From Cyclaneusma minus (Eukaryota; Ascomycota; Leotiomycetes; Marthamycetales; Marthamycetaceae), in the NCBI GenBank assembly GCA_037179335.1, contig JAKZHN010000009.1, positions 186,001 through 250,000 of the forward strand: a DNA stretch of 64,000 bases. Reading direction: 5' to 3'. The notes under the pieces were generated by a model. That model did not search any database. It was given only the letters and a program-made list of their open reading frames with translations, and was not told where the DNA came from. Below, in pieces: positions 10,891-21,542 of this stretch (positions are counted from its first letter, which is position 1; every line of letters starts with the position of its first letter). The translations under genes were made by a program, and so were the position numbers.

Positions 10891-11329
10891 GATGGCCCTT
10901 TCCCGCAGGATCGAGACTCAAGCTTCATACTGTCTTTCAGCGACCCCAGGGCAACACCAAGGGCCAAGATAGTCGTGATATCTTGAAAACTGTCAGAAAC
11001 CTTGATGATAACCCTTAACTTGCAAGCTTCCAAACTGGACACAAAAGAAGCTCAAAATGTTACCAGCAGCGCTACGCTGCTATCGATGGCACTTTCTGCT
11101 GTCAAACAAGTCTATTACTGTCATCCGAGAGACTGGAGACTCGTCGAATGTGAATTTCCTGGTAGTAAAATAGGACTGTACCTATTCTAGAACTTGCTAA
11201 TATGTTAGAAAGCGCGCACTCCCTAAAGAACAGAATAACGCACGCAGACAGCAGCAGCAATCGGAATGCCTTGATTGTCGCATTCACCTATTCAAGCTTG
11301 TGAAAGCAAAACGTGCGAGATTTGCAGCC

Positions 11330-11447
11330 TTTTATAGCTCCTCACTGTGGATTCACGTGATTGCACTCCTAAGGCTCACTCAGCTGATTCAGCTCAGCCA
11401 TCTGTCACCAAGTAATCTTCCAAGCCACTCCAGATCTACTGTATAAT
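11330..11447. promoter_or_regulatory. Cassette core 5 (divergent)
   Basis: Leftward TATA TTTTATAG at 11330-11337, TCACGTGA at 11353-11360 and rightward TGTATAATG at about 11440-11448, followed by the downstream word GAGAGTCAATG. Confidence 0.6.
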
Positions 11448-11900
11448 GATTGTCTTTCCTGGCAGAAGCGAGAGTCAATGTTCATACCGGTAAAGGAGAG
11501 ATCAATCGCCACTCCACAAGGCGAAAACAAAGCGCGAAAATAGTTGCGGTATTCTGGGAACTCCCAGCAACCTAGGATAATAACCCTTGACTTACAAGCT
11601 TCCATACCAGACATTAATAGTTGGACAAAATGTTACCAGTAACGCTGCTGTTGAGCGCTGCCTGTACTGTCGAACAGGCCTACTACTCTCAATTAGAGGC
11701 TGGGAAAACTCATGAGATTCGAGTGGTAGCGAAAACGGATATGGAATTGTGCTCTAGACGTTGCCAAATGCGTTAGAACGCGTCCCACTGCCCGGCAAGC
11801 TAGGCAAACTACCTTACCTACATCGTCGCTATCCGAGCTCCAGAGATCGTGTCTGCCTAAGTACAGTCTGAGAAGATAAGACGAAAGAGACTCGATGGCC

Positions 11901-12057
11901 TTTTATAGCTTTTCAGTCGTAATTGGTAGATCCACGTGATCACATGCCCGGGACTTACATAGTCCGTGAGTCTGGCACTTTTGCGTCACGCGATAGAAAG
12001 GGTATGCTCTGGAAGGCGCTAAGAAGCTGCCAGCGTACTGCAGATTTACTATATATT
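11901..12057. promoter_or_regulatory. Cassette core 6 (divergent)
   Basis: Leftward TATA TTTTATAG at 11901-11908, CCACGTGATCAC at 11932-11943, TCACGCGA near 11985 and rightward TATATATT at 12050-12057, followed by CCCACAGACTGGAGACTCAAG-like sequence shared with other cores. Confidence 0.6.
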
Positions 12058-12497
12058 GAGGGCGTATTCCCACAGACTGGAGACTCAAGTTTCACGAACA
12101 GTCGATCTTGAGCTCGATCCGAGTAGGCAGATGAACCTGGTATCCTGGAAAGGTCTCAGGAATACAAGGCTGCTGATCTTTCGACCTTGGCGGCCTACAA
12201 GCCTCCAGACTCATTTGTGTAAGTCACGCCAGATGAATGAACGACAGTAGACAGCAGAGATGACAGTAGCGCTATTGTATTGTCCAACAGCAGAACACTC
12301 GCAGCCATGCTTCTCCTTCCAGTTCCCACTCCAGACAATTCTGGAGTCTTAACTCTTGAGCAGAGAGATAGAGCAAGATCGACTTGTTTCGCAAAGTCGT
12401 TTCGCAATGCATCTGGTTCGTCCATCAACGCGGATTACATAGCCAGAAGTGAGCCGTCATCATGAAACTTGCAGTTGAGGATACGAAAGAGGACTGC

Positions 12498-12664
12498 TTA
12501 TATACCTAAAATCCCCAACCAGAAGAGATTATAGAGCCCTCGAATCGCGTCTCTAGAACTTACTGCTGCCCATGACTCTGAGCTCAGGCCTCACGTGATA
12601 TGTAAAGCTTACCCTCTAAAAGACACAAGTGGACAGCCAAGAGAGCCCAGATTTACTATAAATT
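12498..12664. promoter_or_regulatory. Cassette core 7 (divergent)
   Basis: Leftward TATA TTATATA at 12498-12504, TCACGTGA at 12591-12598 and rightward TATAAATT at 12657-12664. The leftward half resembles core 3 (CTTATATACC followed by TAAAATCCC). Confidence 0.55.
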
Positions 12665-13110
12665 GATGGCCTATCCCCACGGAAATAAGACTCAAGTTAC
12701 ATAACAGAAATCTGTTGCAAGGACGAAGAGTCTCGAGTTCGAAGACAACCGCGATACTTGGAGGAGTTTCAGAATCGCAAGCTTGCTCCGCAACTTTTGA
12801 TCTGCGAGCTTCCAAACCGGATACCAAGTCTAAAAGTTCCCGGCAACGCTGCTGTTGAGTGAAGTCTCTGCTGTCGCAGAAAACTGCTACTGTTGTTCAA
12901 CTATTCAAAAAATTCGTTTGGTTCGCTGGGAGTGAAATGAAGTTGTGTCATGGAACTTGTCGAAAGCGTCCACTTTTCGGAGAAGGAAATACCTTGCCTA
13001 CACACTGGTAGGTATCTCAGCTCGACGAGTCATGTCTGGACTCCAATGTCGTATCCAAGTCGTCGATTTGGAGGAGTTTGTGGAGATCGAACGAGTGGAA
13101 CCTAATGGCC

Positions 13111-13236
13111 TTTTATAGCTCTTGAAATAGGACGCCACGTGATCGCACTCCCAAAACTTACTCAGGGAAATCCAACTAAGCTGATCTGATCTGTCAATCA
13201 AGAAAACACCCAAGCCACTCCAGAGTACTATATAAT
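13111..13236. promoter_or_regulatory. Cassette core 8 (divergent)
   Basis: Leftward TATA TTTTATAG at 13111-13118 preceded by ATGGCC, CCACGTGA at 13135-13142 and rightward TATATAAT at 13229-13236. Confidence 0.6.
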
Positions 13237-13660
13237 AGACCTACTCCCACAGCAACATTCCTCAAGCTTTGTGCGATGAAATCACCATTCACACTTTTAA
13301 CAAAGGGCAAAGATAGTGACCATACTTTGGAAACCCCCAGTAACCTCGGATAGTAATCCTTGATCAGCAATGTGCAAGCTTCTAGATCGGACATTAATAG
13401 ATATTCTAATACCGGCAATGCTGCTATCGAAAGCAGTTTCTGCTGTCGAACAGGTCTATCACTATTAAGGAAGAGCAGAGGATACTGGTCGAATTTACCT
13501 AGTAGCAAAACGGTGCTCTGCCCTGGAACCTGCAAATGGAATCCCAATCATCCACTCTCCAAAAATCTTAATGACTTTCGCAGTAGGCAGCGGGAAATAC
13601 CATGGATCATCCTCATCAGTCTCAAGTTTTTGGGAGCAAAATGAAGGGGATTTAACAGCC

Positions 13661-13773
13661 TTTTATAGCTCCTCAACAGTGGAGTCACGTGACCGCACTC
13701 CAAAGTTTACTCTCAGTCATTGACGAAGCTGCCATTACCAAGACGCCCCAAAGCTACTATATTACTATATATA
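13661..13773. promoter_or_regulatory. Cassette core 9 (divergent)
   Basis: Leftward TATA TTTTATAG at 13661-13668, TCACGTGA at 13685-13692 and rightward TATATATA at 13766-13773. Confidence 0.6.
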
Positions 13774-14182
13774 CCGCTCTAATTCCCTAGAAGCAATCTA
13801 CCCCGAAATTGCAACTGCAATAGTACTTATGAGACTGAAGATCCAAACATTGCTACGTAGGTAGATGTCATGGTTCCTGACCAGTGACCATTGAGTAAGC
13901 TTCTTCACTATATACCAAGCGTGTCTTGAAGCTTAACAACAACCCTACCGCCGAGCGCGGACTTTGCTGTCGAACAAATCTCCTACTGTCAGTAGAGAAT
14001 CTGAAAAGAGTCGTTGCACTCGACTGGCAGCGAAATGAGTTGTTCTTTGAACCTTGCTTATATGTTCGACAGAGTCTACTTCCCAAAGAACTGAAAACAC
14101 GCGACGAGTATCTCAGATCTCCATTCGCTCGTCTCTGAGTTTCGGAAGTTTGTGGGGACAAAATGAAGGGGATTTGATGGCC

Positions 14183-14308
14183 TTTTATAGCTCCTCAGCT
14201 ATGATTTCACGTGACCGCATTCCAAACGTTTCCTCGAATGATTCAGCTTAGCCGATCAGTCCCTAGGTAAGAAAATAGCCGAGACACGACCCAAATCTAC
14301 TATATATT
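14183..14308. promoter_or_regulatory. Cassette core 10 (divergent)
   Basis: Leftward TATA TTTTATAG at 14183-14190 (preceded by GATGGC), TCACGTGA at 14207-14214 and rightward TATATATT at 14301-14308, followed by CTGCTCTAA as in core 11. Confidence 0.65.
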
Positions 14309-14743
14309 CTGCTCTAACTCCAGAGAAGCAACCTACCTCCAGATTCCGAACATTCTTCTTCCCATGGAACTTGTTCTTAAACAGTCCGAAGATGGCTACG
14401 TGGGTATCATCGTTCCTGACCGGTGACCATGGATTGAGTAGGTTTTTCACCATATTACATATACCAAACGTGTCCTAAAGCTTACCGACAACCCTGCCGC
14501 CGTGCGTGAACTCTGCTGCCGGGGAGAAAATGCTACTGTCATCCGAGAAACGGAGAGACTTGTCGAATCCGACTGGTAGTGAAATAGGGCTTTGCTCTAG
14601 AACTTGCCATGTCAGAAAGCGCTCACTCCCTGGAGAACAGAAGCAAATATGCAGGAAGCTGCAGGAATCGATATCCCATTGCTCATGGTGTAAGGGCTTT
14701 GACATTGGGAACCTGTAAAATAAAGGGGGCATTTGAAATGGCC

Positions 14744-14868
14744 TTTTATAGCTTTCCCAAACAGTGGATGCACGTGACCATACTACTCCAAACGCTTTCT
14801 CGAAGGATTCAGCTCAGCTGATCCGTCAACTAAGAAGCAGCCGAGCCAGTCCAAATCTACTATATATT
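14744..14868. promoter_or_regulatory. Cassette core 11 (divergent)
   Basis: Leftward TATA TTTTATAG at 14744-14751, CACGTGA at 14771-14777 and rightward TATATATT at 14861-14868. Cores 9-11 are the most alike, suggesting the youngest duplications. Confidence 0.65.
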
Positions 14869-15282
14869 CTGCTCTAATTTCTCCTAGAAGCAAACCACCT
14901 CCAGAATGGCACATGAGACTGGAACGGTCTGAAAATGGCTACGCCGCTATCATGGATCCTGGCTATCGATCTGCAAAGCTTCCCCTATCCCACTTTGTAC
15001 CAGTAGTGTCTTGGAAAATCGGAAAGTGGAAACTTAACCAACAGCCCTGCCGCCGAGCGCGGAATCTGCTGTCGGGTGAAAGATGCTACTGTCATTCAAT
15101 CAATTGAGAAGAGTCCTTGAGTTGTGGATGCGTTGGAAAACTTCCCATTACCCGGAGAGCTAAATAACTTGCCTACATCTATGTAGTTGCTATTTCAACT
15201 GACAGCTCTACAGGTCATTTCTCCGTGGCATGATCATAAGGAGCGTTGATGTCTGAGAATACCAAAATGAGCGAGACTCGAC

Positions 15283-15318
15283 TGCTTTCGATAGCTTCTG
15301 GACTGTGGATTCACGTGA
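15283..15318. promoter_or_regulatory. Cassette core 12 (decayed)
   Basis: TCACGTGA at 15311-15318 is intact, but the leftward TATA is degraded to TTCGATAG and no rightward TATA is visible. This looks like the eroding edge of the array. Confidence 0.45.
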
Positions 15319-15706
15319 CTATACTGTTCAATCTTACTTTGATGATTCAACTTAGCTGGTTTGTAAGTAGAGCATGAGCATAGCGAGAGAGAAGGTGACA
15401 TCAGTCTTGATTTGAACTTGCTCCTCGAAGCTTGTATGATGAACTTCAGCCCCACGCAGACATGTGACGAGCTGGGGATATCGGTCTCAGAGAGCCTGAG
15501 TGGCCACCAATACTCGTATCAAAGAAACGGAATCTAGATCAAGTCAAACCAACATTGGACTTGATCCAAGGACCAATCCCACCGTGCGGCGTACTGGCAG
15601 CCAACCAGGCTCCCCGAGTACCGAGCCCTCAGCCCATCACACATCGACGTCGACTAGGTTGGTGCACCACACCTCGACCCCCGGAGGCAAACCAGCGGCC
15701 AGTCAC

Positions 15707-16771
15707 CTAGCAAACATCCTCAACCACCTGCGGCTTCCCATCCTTCTCGCCCAAATCCGTCTTCAGCATTCGCCCGAAGAGCTCCATCAAGATCTCAAAG
15801 CAAATCTTCGTAACCGCCGAATCATACCTGCCCTTACTCTCCTCATCGCGAATAAAAGCATCTGTCACATTCCGTCAGCAACGATCCACATCCTCACATC
15901 CCCTCATAAAGCAGAGAAAGTCAGCAACTTACGCTGCGCCCCATGAAACTCATGCCACGAAAATGCCACTCCAGCATCCCTCAACGTCTTCCTAATCAAG
16001 TCCCTCCCCTCGGCCGGCACATGATTATCCAATGTCCCCCAAATCATCGCCAACTCGCCCTTAATATCCTTGCATCGTTTCAGCGAATCGTCATTCTTGC
16101 CTTCTCCTAAGCTGTGGGCGTGAATATCCGTAGCGAAGTAGGTGACCGCGGCGGATACGCGTGGATCCAGCGCGGTGCGGTAGGCGAGGTGGCCACCGAG
16201 ACACATACCAGTGGCACCGATGCGACCGGTGCAGGTGGGCAGGGAAAGGAGGTGGTCGATGGTGAGCTTGGCGTCTTCGTCATACGCAGCCAGTTTCTTC
16301 GTGACCTTCCATTTGTTGCCATCGTCGGTGCCGGGGCCGTCGTAGGCAAGGGGGCCGGGGCCGGTGAATTCGTGGTAAGAAGAGGGCGCTGCTACGATGT
16401 AGCCTTGGCCGGCGATTTGGCGGGCGAAGCGGGCGACGGGGCCGGTTACTGTGGAGAGTTATGTTAGATAGGGGACTTGGGATGGTGATGGAGGGAGGGA
16501 AGGGAATGGGTACCTTGGTAGATCTCGCTGTGGAGGACGACTCCTGGGAAGCGACTGAAGGGAGTTAGCTTGAGAGCTGAGAGACGGAATTTAGGGTGTA
16601 GGGGGTGGGCTACGCGTTGGGGTAACCCGGAATGGTTGGGTGGAAGACGAAGATTCCTGTGCTGCATGTGAGTTTCTGAAGTTTGTATGGATTGTATAGG
16701 GTGAACTCACGCATGGAACCATCTCCATCGGCCTTGGTGGACACGTCGACGTGAGACTCTTTGATCAACAT
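15707..16771 (-). CDS. Dienelactone hydrolase family protein (AIM2-like), 271 aa
   Basis: Five exons, 16771-16711, 16656-16614, 16554-16514, 16448-15933 and 15861-15707, join in phase to 272 codons including stop. All introns have GT/AG ends. The start MLIKESHVDV follows a CCACC context. The alpha/beta-hydrolase fold carries the dienelactone-hydrolase triad: the nucleophile cysteine in GMCLGG (about Cys131), the aspartate in GTLDNHVP (about Asp189) and the histidine in GAQHAF (about His221). The glutamate in LHSEIYQ (about Glu45) matches the residue that activates the cysteine in bacterial enzymes. The fungal family includes yeast Aim2. The physiological substrate is generally unknown; carboxymethylenebutenolide-type lactones are the model substrates. 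It lies just beyond array A and reads toward it. Confidence 0.85.
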
Positions 16772-19252
16772 GGTGGCTTGAGATCTGGGTGCTCTAATGG
16801 TGTTAGACTATGGTCAGGATCAACAGAAGGAATGATCAGAAGGCATGAGAGTATATGTGGCTTCTGTATCAGGGGAAAATCCCAGGGGCATTGGTCCCTA
16901 ATTCCGAGCGAAGAGAGTCTCGTGACCACTGACTCCTGGAAGTCCTTGAAAACCTCATCATGCTTTCGAGTCCGACCCTCGTACTCCCCAGGGGTAAAGC
17001 AGACGAGTGCTTACATGACGAGTCTGGATAAACGTGGTGGAAATATAATTTCGTGCTCTGCGAGGAGTTCCGTCTGAAGTTGATAGCTGTTGACCTCCAG
17101 CAATGTGACTGAGCGGTAGATATATATACCCAGGTGCTCGGTCAAGGCCAATCGCAGCGATGCCGGGGTTTCTGATAAAGAAGCATAGTATTAGTAGGTA
17201 GCTATTCAAAACGAGCAAAGTCTTAGTAGCTCGATATTCAAAGTGGTCTGATCCCCGAGGACCCTTCACCCCTCATCGAACCACTAACCAGAGAGCAACG
17301 AGTCACGACGCAGATATATTCGCGGATTGGGAGTTGGCGCGACGATGAGAGACGCAGGGAGTCGGGATCTCCAGGACGACAAAATATAAGGGCCAGTAAG
17401 GACGTGGGACAACTTCTCGAAATCCACTCAATTCATGTCGAAGGTCGGGACGATGAGGGTTGGTGGAGGTGGGGTCGTGGAATTCTGCCGGGCGGTATCG
17501 CTAGCGTGCTGTGCGTGGGGATCGGAGGGGCAGATCGTTGTACTCGTCGTCGTCGTCCAGTGTCGTGCGTCGATGATTTTTGGGAAGAGGCAGCGGTACT
17601 CAGAAGTCAAACATGGAAATTGCAATAGGTTGAGAGTAATCGAAAGATGGAAAAACTCGGGTTTGTCAATGCTTCTGATTAACTTCGTGTAGCTTTGGTA
17701 CCTAGAACGAATATGTAAAAATCTTGGAGGAGGATCGAAGAGGTCAATGAAGCTTGATTGCTCCATTGATGCTATGTGCAGCAGGCAGAGCTTGGGAAAA
17801 GAGATGAAGAGGGATAGTATAGACTTCAAGCTGACTAACCGGTGCTAGAAAGCTCAAACCTTCCACAACAACTGGCGTCTAGGTATGTTGCATATAAAGA
17901 GAGAACAGATAGCTCTCTGGGTAGCTTCAAGTTGCTATTCTTAGATATCAAGTCTTGGCAGGGGACCACGGCACCGACTGGACGGAGCGGCCATAACAAC
18001 GTGGCGATGGAGACTGGAGGACCGCTGTTTGAGGAACATCGAAACCAGCTGAATGGAAAGGGGGGCGAATGCGTCACTCTGTCAGCTGGGTTTCGGGAGC
18101 TTCACTTACCAAGGAACGCTCCAAAGAAAGAGACGCTTTCCGCAGTCGCTGACGTTGGTCGGAAGCTTGAATCGTGCCTTCGAACCCGACTTTCATACTT
18201 TCCAGATCCCCAGGGCTGAAGAAGGCCGAGAACTTACATGGACCGAGTATTCGAGAAATACATATGTGGCGGAATCAGCGATTCGGCTGTTCTGTCTGAA
18301 GCTCTGTCTTGGAGTTTCAGACATGAGGTGGCACCTTGAAGGTCCAAGTCGGAGGCGGTGGGTACAGGCAAAGTGAAGAGCTTCTGAAAAATGAACAGCT
18401 TCTGAAAGAGCCTCGAGCGACCACTGAGCCTGGTCAGAAAGTGATGCCGTTGAGAGTTGAGAAGTGGTCGTTTGTGCTCCGTGTTTCTCTGGGTCGTCCA
18501 GCATGTATTTCTGTTTCTTGGGTCGTCTAGCAGCGTGGTTGTTCCAGACCTGAAGTTGAACGACATGGACCATGTCTGAAAAGATGAGGCTGGTCCCAAA
18601 GATTCGAAGGAATTGTGCGCCACAGCTATGTCCATATCCACAGCTCTCCCCACACTCGCATGGACGATTCCAGTCCTTCAGATGCAGCATTTGTAAACTG
18701 AGATCACCGAATTCTGCTCGCTGGAAGATTCGCGTCCATCAAAACCAGGGCAAACACCAAGGCTGCGGTGCATCGAATTTGACAGAATCCGGAGAATTTG
18801 ATCCTGGTGGGGCAGCTGGCTTGTGCCTGTGGGCGAAGGTGGGCTGTTTTTCCACAAGCCGATCTCCGGGTCAACGCAAACGTCATATTTGGAAGCTGTT
18901 GGAAGGTGAAAGCAACAGAAGGCTGAGCGTGAGAATGCTGCCGTCCAGGAACTGCGCAAACACGGCGTGGATTGGGATGCTGGAGTGGTTCACGAGCTGT
19001 AGGAGAGGGAGCGGACAGCCTGTAGAAAATACACTCGATAATTTGCACAATTTGGAAGTGCACACGAGAATAATTTTGCCCCTCGATCGTGCCTTCCGTC
19101 GTGAACTCTCTGGCTGTGGCGCAAGCTTGGAAATGGCGGGGCACGGCGGAAAGTGGTCGTACGTTCTAGCTGTGGCTGGAGCCGGCTGCACCAAGCTGGG
19201 GCTTTCCATTGGTCCCTGCGTGCGGCTTAGCGAAGGCCGTGCTTCTGGCGAT
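16772..19252. other. Long intergenic region between the hydrolase and Hsp70 genes
   Basis: About 2.5 kb without a gene I can support. Several open frames exist in all directions, but none has a recognisable domain or consistent splice context. A small plus-strand frame at 17435-17692 has a TATA-like AAATATAAG near 17381, but its translation is unconvincing. A TATATATA run lies at about 17116. The last part is the Hsp70 promoter, which is described separately. Confidence 0.5.
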
Positions 19253-19302
19253 GGAAGGAACGTTCTCGTGCCTTCCATCAAAAAACGCTCGCTGCATAAA
19301 AG
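19253..19302 (+). promoter_or_regulatory. Heat-shock elements and TATA-like box of the Hsp70 gene
   Basis: GGAAGGAACGTTCTCGTGCC followed by TTCC at about 19253-19276 contains alternating GAA and TTC blocks, as expected for an Hsf1-binding heat-shock element. CATAAAAG follows at 19295-19302, about 170 bases before the ATG. Further single GAA/TTC pairs lie upstream, near 19090 and 19165. The leader is pyrimidine- and CA-rich. Confidence 0.55.
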
Positions 19303-19469
19303 TGCGAGCTGCGACTCTTCTCAACCTTTTCCTCTCCATACCACAACACACACAAAAAGTCTTCCTGTTCTCATCACGATCTCCCTTGAGTTCAGACTAT
19401 TCTTCTTGATCACGCTTTCTTGATACCCCAACACACAAACCACACGACTACAATCCGCACATCTTCACC

Positions 19470-21542
19470 ATGGCTCCAGGTAAGCTCCACCCCACCTCGC
19501 CGCCGTCTGCGCAGCTTGGGACTGCCTCTTCACAGCTCCCTCAAGCTGCGCCCGACTTGCAATCCTCCAATTCACCTCTTGAGCATCATGCTAACGTTCT
19601 GCGCACAGCCGTCGGTATCGATCTGGGTACGACCTACTCTTGCGTCGGTGTCTTTCGTGATGACCGCATTGAGATCATCGCCAACGACCAGGGCAACCGC
19701 ACCACTCCCTCGTTTGTTGCCTTCACCGACACTGAGCGTCTGATTGGAGATGCTGCCAAGAACCAGGTCGCCATGAACCCCCACAACACCGTCTTCGACG
19801 CCAAGCGCCTGATCGGTCGCAAGTTCGCTGACGCCGAGGTGCAAGCCGACATGAAGCACTTCCCCTTCAAGGTCGTTGACCAGGGTGGCAAGCCTGCCAT
19901 CCAGGTCGAGTTCAAGGGCGAGCAGAAGGTCTTCACCCCCGAGGAGATCTCGTCCATGATCCTCACCAAGATGCGCGAGACTGCTGAGGCCTACCTCGGT
20001 GGCACTGTCAACAACGCCGTCGTCACTGTCCCCGCCTACTTCAACGACTCCCAGCGTCAAGCCACCAAGGACGCCGGTCTCATTGCTGGCCTGAACGTTC
20101 TCCGCATCATCAACGAGCCTACCGCCGCTGCCATTGCCTACGGTCTTGACAAGAAGGTCGAGGGTGAGCGCAACGTCCTCATCTTCGATCTTGGTGGTGG
20201 AACCTTCGATGTCTCCCTCTTGACCATCGAGGAGGGTATCTTCGAGGTCAAGTCGACTGCCGGTGACACCCACTTGGGTGGTGAGGACTTCGACAACCGC
20301 CTCGTCAACCACTTCGTCAACGAGTTCAAGCGCAAGCACAAGAAGGACCTCTCCAACAACGCCCGTGCCCTCCGCCGCCTCCGCACTGCTTGCGAGCGTG
20401 CCAAGCGCACTCTCTCCTCGTCCGCCCAGACCTCCATTGAGATCGACTCGCTCTTCGAGGGTATCGACTTCTACACCTCTATCACCCGTGCTCGCTTCGA
20501 GGAGCTTTGCCAGGACCTCTTCCGCTCCACCCTCGGTCCCGTCGACAGCGTTCTCAAGGACGCCAAGATTGACAAGTCCCAAGTCCACGAGATCGTCCTT
20601 GTCGGTGGCTCTACCCGTATCCCCCGTATCCAGAAGCTCATCACCGACTACTTCAACGGCAAGGAGCCCAACAAGTCCATCAACCCTGACGAGGCTGTTG
20701 CCTACGGTGCTGCCGTCCAGGCTGCCATTCTCTCTGGTGACACCTCCTCCAAGTCCACCAACGAGATCCTCCTGCTCGATGTCGCTCCGCTCTCTCTTGG
20801 TATCGAGACTGCCGGTGGCATGATGACCAAGCTCATTCCCCGCAACACCACCATCCCCACCAAGAAGTCCGAGGTCTTCTCTACCTTCTCCGACAACCAG
20901 CCTGGTGTGCTCATCCAAGTCTTCGAGGGTGACCGTGCCAAGACCAAGGACAACAACCTTCTCGGCAAGTTCGAGCTCACTGGCATCCCACCTGCGCCCC
21001 GTGGTGTTCCTCAAATCGAGGTCACCTTCGATCTTGATGCCAACGGTATCATGAACGTCTCTGCTCACGAGAAGGGCACCGGCAAGTCCAACAAGATTGT
21101 CATCACCAACGACAAGGGCCGACTGTCCAAGGAAGAGATTGAGCGCATGGTTGCCGATGCCGAGAAGTACAAGGACGAGGACGAGGCCGAGGCTGCCCGC
21201 ATTGGTGCCAAGAACGCTCTTGAGTCTTACGCCTACTCTCTCAAGAACACCCTCTCCGACTCCAAGGTTGATGAGAAGCTCTCCGCCGAGGACAAGGCTA
21301 CTCTCCGCGCCGAGATCGACAAGACCGTCGCCTGGTTGGACGAGAGCCAGCAGGCCACCAAGGAAGAGTACGAGGAACACCAGAAGGAGCTTGAGGCCGT
21401 CGCGAACCCTGTGATGATGAAATTCTACGGTTCGGAAGGCGGCGCTGGCGGTATGCCCGGCATGCCCGGTGGTATGCCAGGTGGTGGAGCTGCTCCCCAC
21501 GCTGGTGGCGATGACGGCCCAACTGTTGAGGAGGTTGACTAA
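19470..21542 (+). CDS. hsp70: Cytosolic Hsp70 chaperone, Ssa type (647 aa)
   Basis: Exon 1 is only ten bases (19470-19479). A 129-bp intron (GTAAGC ... GCTAACG ... GCACAG) follows, and exon 2 runs 19609-21542, giving MAPAVGIDLGTTYSC and 647 aa. The ATPase domain holds the three Hsp70 signatures (IDLGTTYS near the N-terminus, IFDLGGGTFDVSLL, VLVGGSTRIPRI). The linker region DVAPLSLGIE precedes the substrate-binding domain. A Gly-Met-Pro-rich tail ends in GPTVEEVD, the EEVD motif that binds TPR co-chaperones and marks the cytosolic/nuclear form. Codon use is strongly biased to C-ending codons, as in highly expressed fungal genes. The intron is a multiple of three and free of stops, so unspliced RNA would still encode a full-length protein with 43 extra residues near its start. 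Confidence 0.97.
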   Translation: MAPGKLHPTSPPSAQLGTASSQLPQAAPDLQSSNSPLEHHANVLRTAVGIDLGTTYSCVGVFRDDRIEIIANDQGNRTTPSFVAFTDTERLIGDAAKNQVAMNPHNTVFDAKRLIGRKFADAEVQADMKHFPFKVVDQGGKPAIQVEFKGEQKVFTPEEISSMILTKMRETAEAYLGGTVNNAVVTVPAYFNDSQRQATKDAGLIAGLNVLRIINEPTAAAIAYGLDKKVEGERNVLIFDLGGGTFDVSLLTIEEGIFEVKSTAGDTHLGGEDFDNRLVNHFVNEFKRKHKKDLSNNARALRRLRTACERAKRTLSSSAQTSIEIDSLFEGIDFYTSITRARFEELCQDLFRSTLGPVDSVLKDAKIDKSQVHEIVLVGGSTRIPRIQKLITDYFNGKEPNKSINPDEAVAYGAAVQAAILSGDTSSKSTNEILLLDVAPLSLGIETAGGMMTKLIPRNTTIPTKKSEVFSTFSDNQPGVLIQVFEGDRAKTKDNNLLGKFELTGIPPAPRGVPQIEVTFDLDANGIMNVSAHEKGTGKSNKIVITNDKGRLSKEEIERMVADAEKYKDEDEAEAARIGAKNALESYAYSLKNTLSDSKVDEKLSAEDKATLRAEIDKTVAWLDESQQATKEEYEEHQKELEAVANPVMMKFYGSEGGAGGMPGMPGGMPGGGAAPHAGGDDGPTVEEVD

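Larger units (their letters stand above)
8617..15480. repeat. Array A: tandem diverged cassettes with divergent CACGTG/TATA promoter cores
   Basis: From about 8.6 to 15.5 kb no stable protein gene is visible. The DNA is instead built from repeating cassettes. Each core has, from left to right, a leftward TATA (written TTTTATAG or TTATATA on plus), 20-90 bp, a TCACGTGA or CCACGTGA box, 45-230 bp, then a rightward TATA (CTACTATATATT or ACTATATAAT). Box positions are about 8620, 8954, 10007, 10647, 11356, 11935, 12594, 13138, 13688, 14210, 14773 and 15314. From the third on, spacing is 520-660 bp once the 147-bp hAT insertion is subtracted. Between cores lies a shared block with CTGCTGTCGAA, CTACTGTCATT, GACTGGTAGYRAAAT, TAGAACTTGCC and GAAAGCG-CACTCCC. 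Copies differ by many indels and share no common open frame. I infer tandem duplication followed by decay, or selection on non-coding sequence. Confidence 0.65.

Noticed and set aside
10848..11614. Small minus-strand open frames in array A starting MSSLEACK and MSGMEACK, suggesting a peptide family
   Set aside because: The similarity is at the DNA level. The frames drift apart after the first dozen codons, the third and fourth copies (12827, 13388) lose the frame, and the ends run across the rightward TATA box of the neighbouring core.
8617..15480. Array A as a set of solo LTRs
   Set aside because: The units lack TG...CA ends and 4-6 bp target duplications, they run head to tail with constant spacing, and each has two opposed TATA boxes, which LTRs do not have.
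18572..19423. A 283-codon plus-strand open frame upstream of Hsp70
   Set aside because: It runs through the heat-shock promoter and 5' leader, shows no domain, and has no consistent codon bias.
19572..21500. A 642-codon open frame antisense to Hsp70
   Set aside because: It is a by-product of the strong C-ending codon bias of the sense gene. The translation is Val/Leu/Gly/Asp-rich with no domain, and no splice or promoter context supports it.
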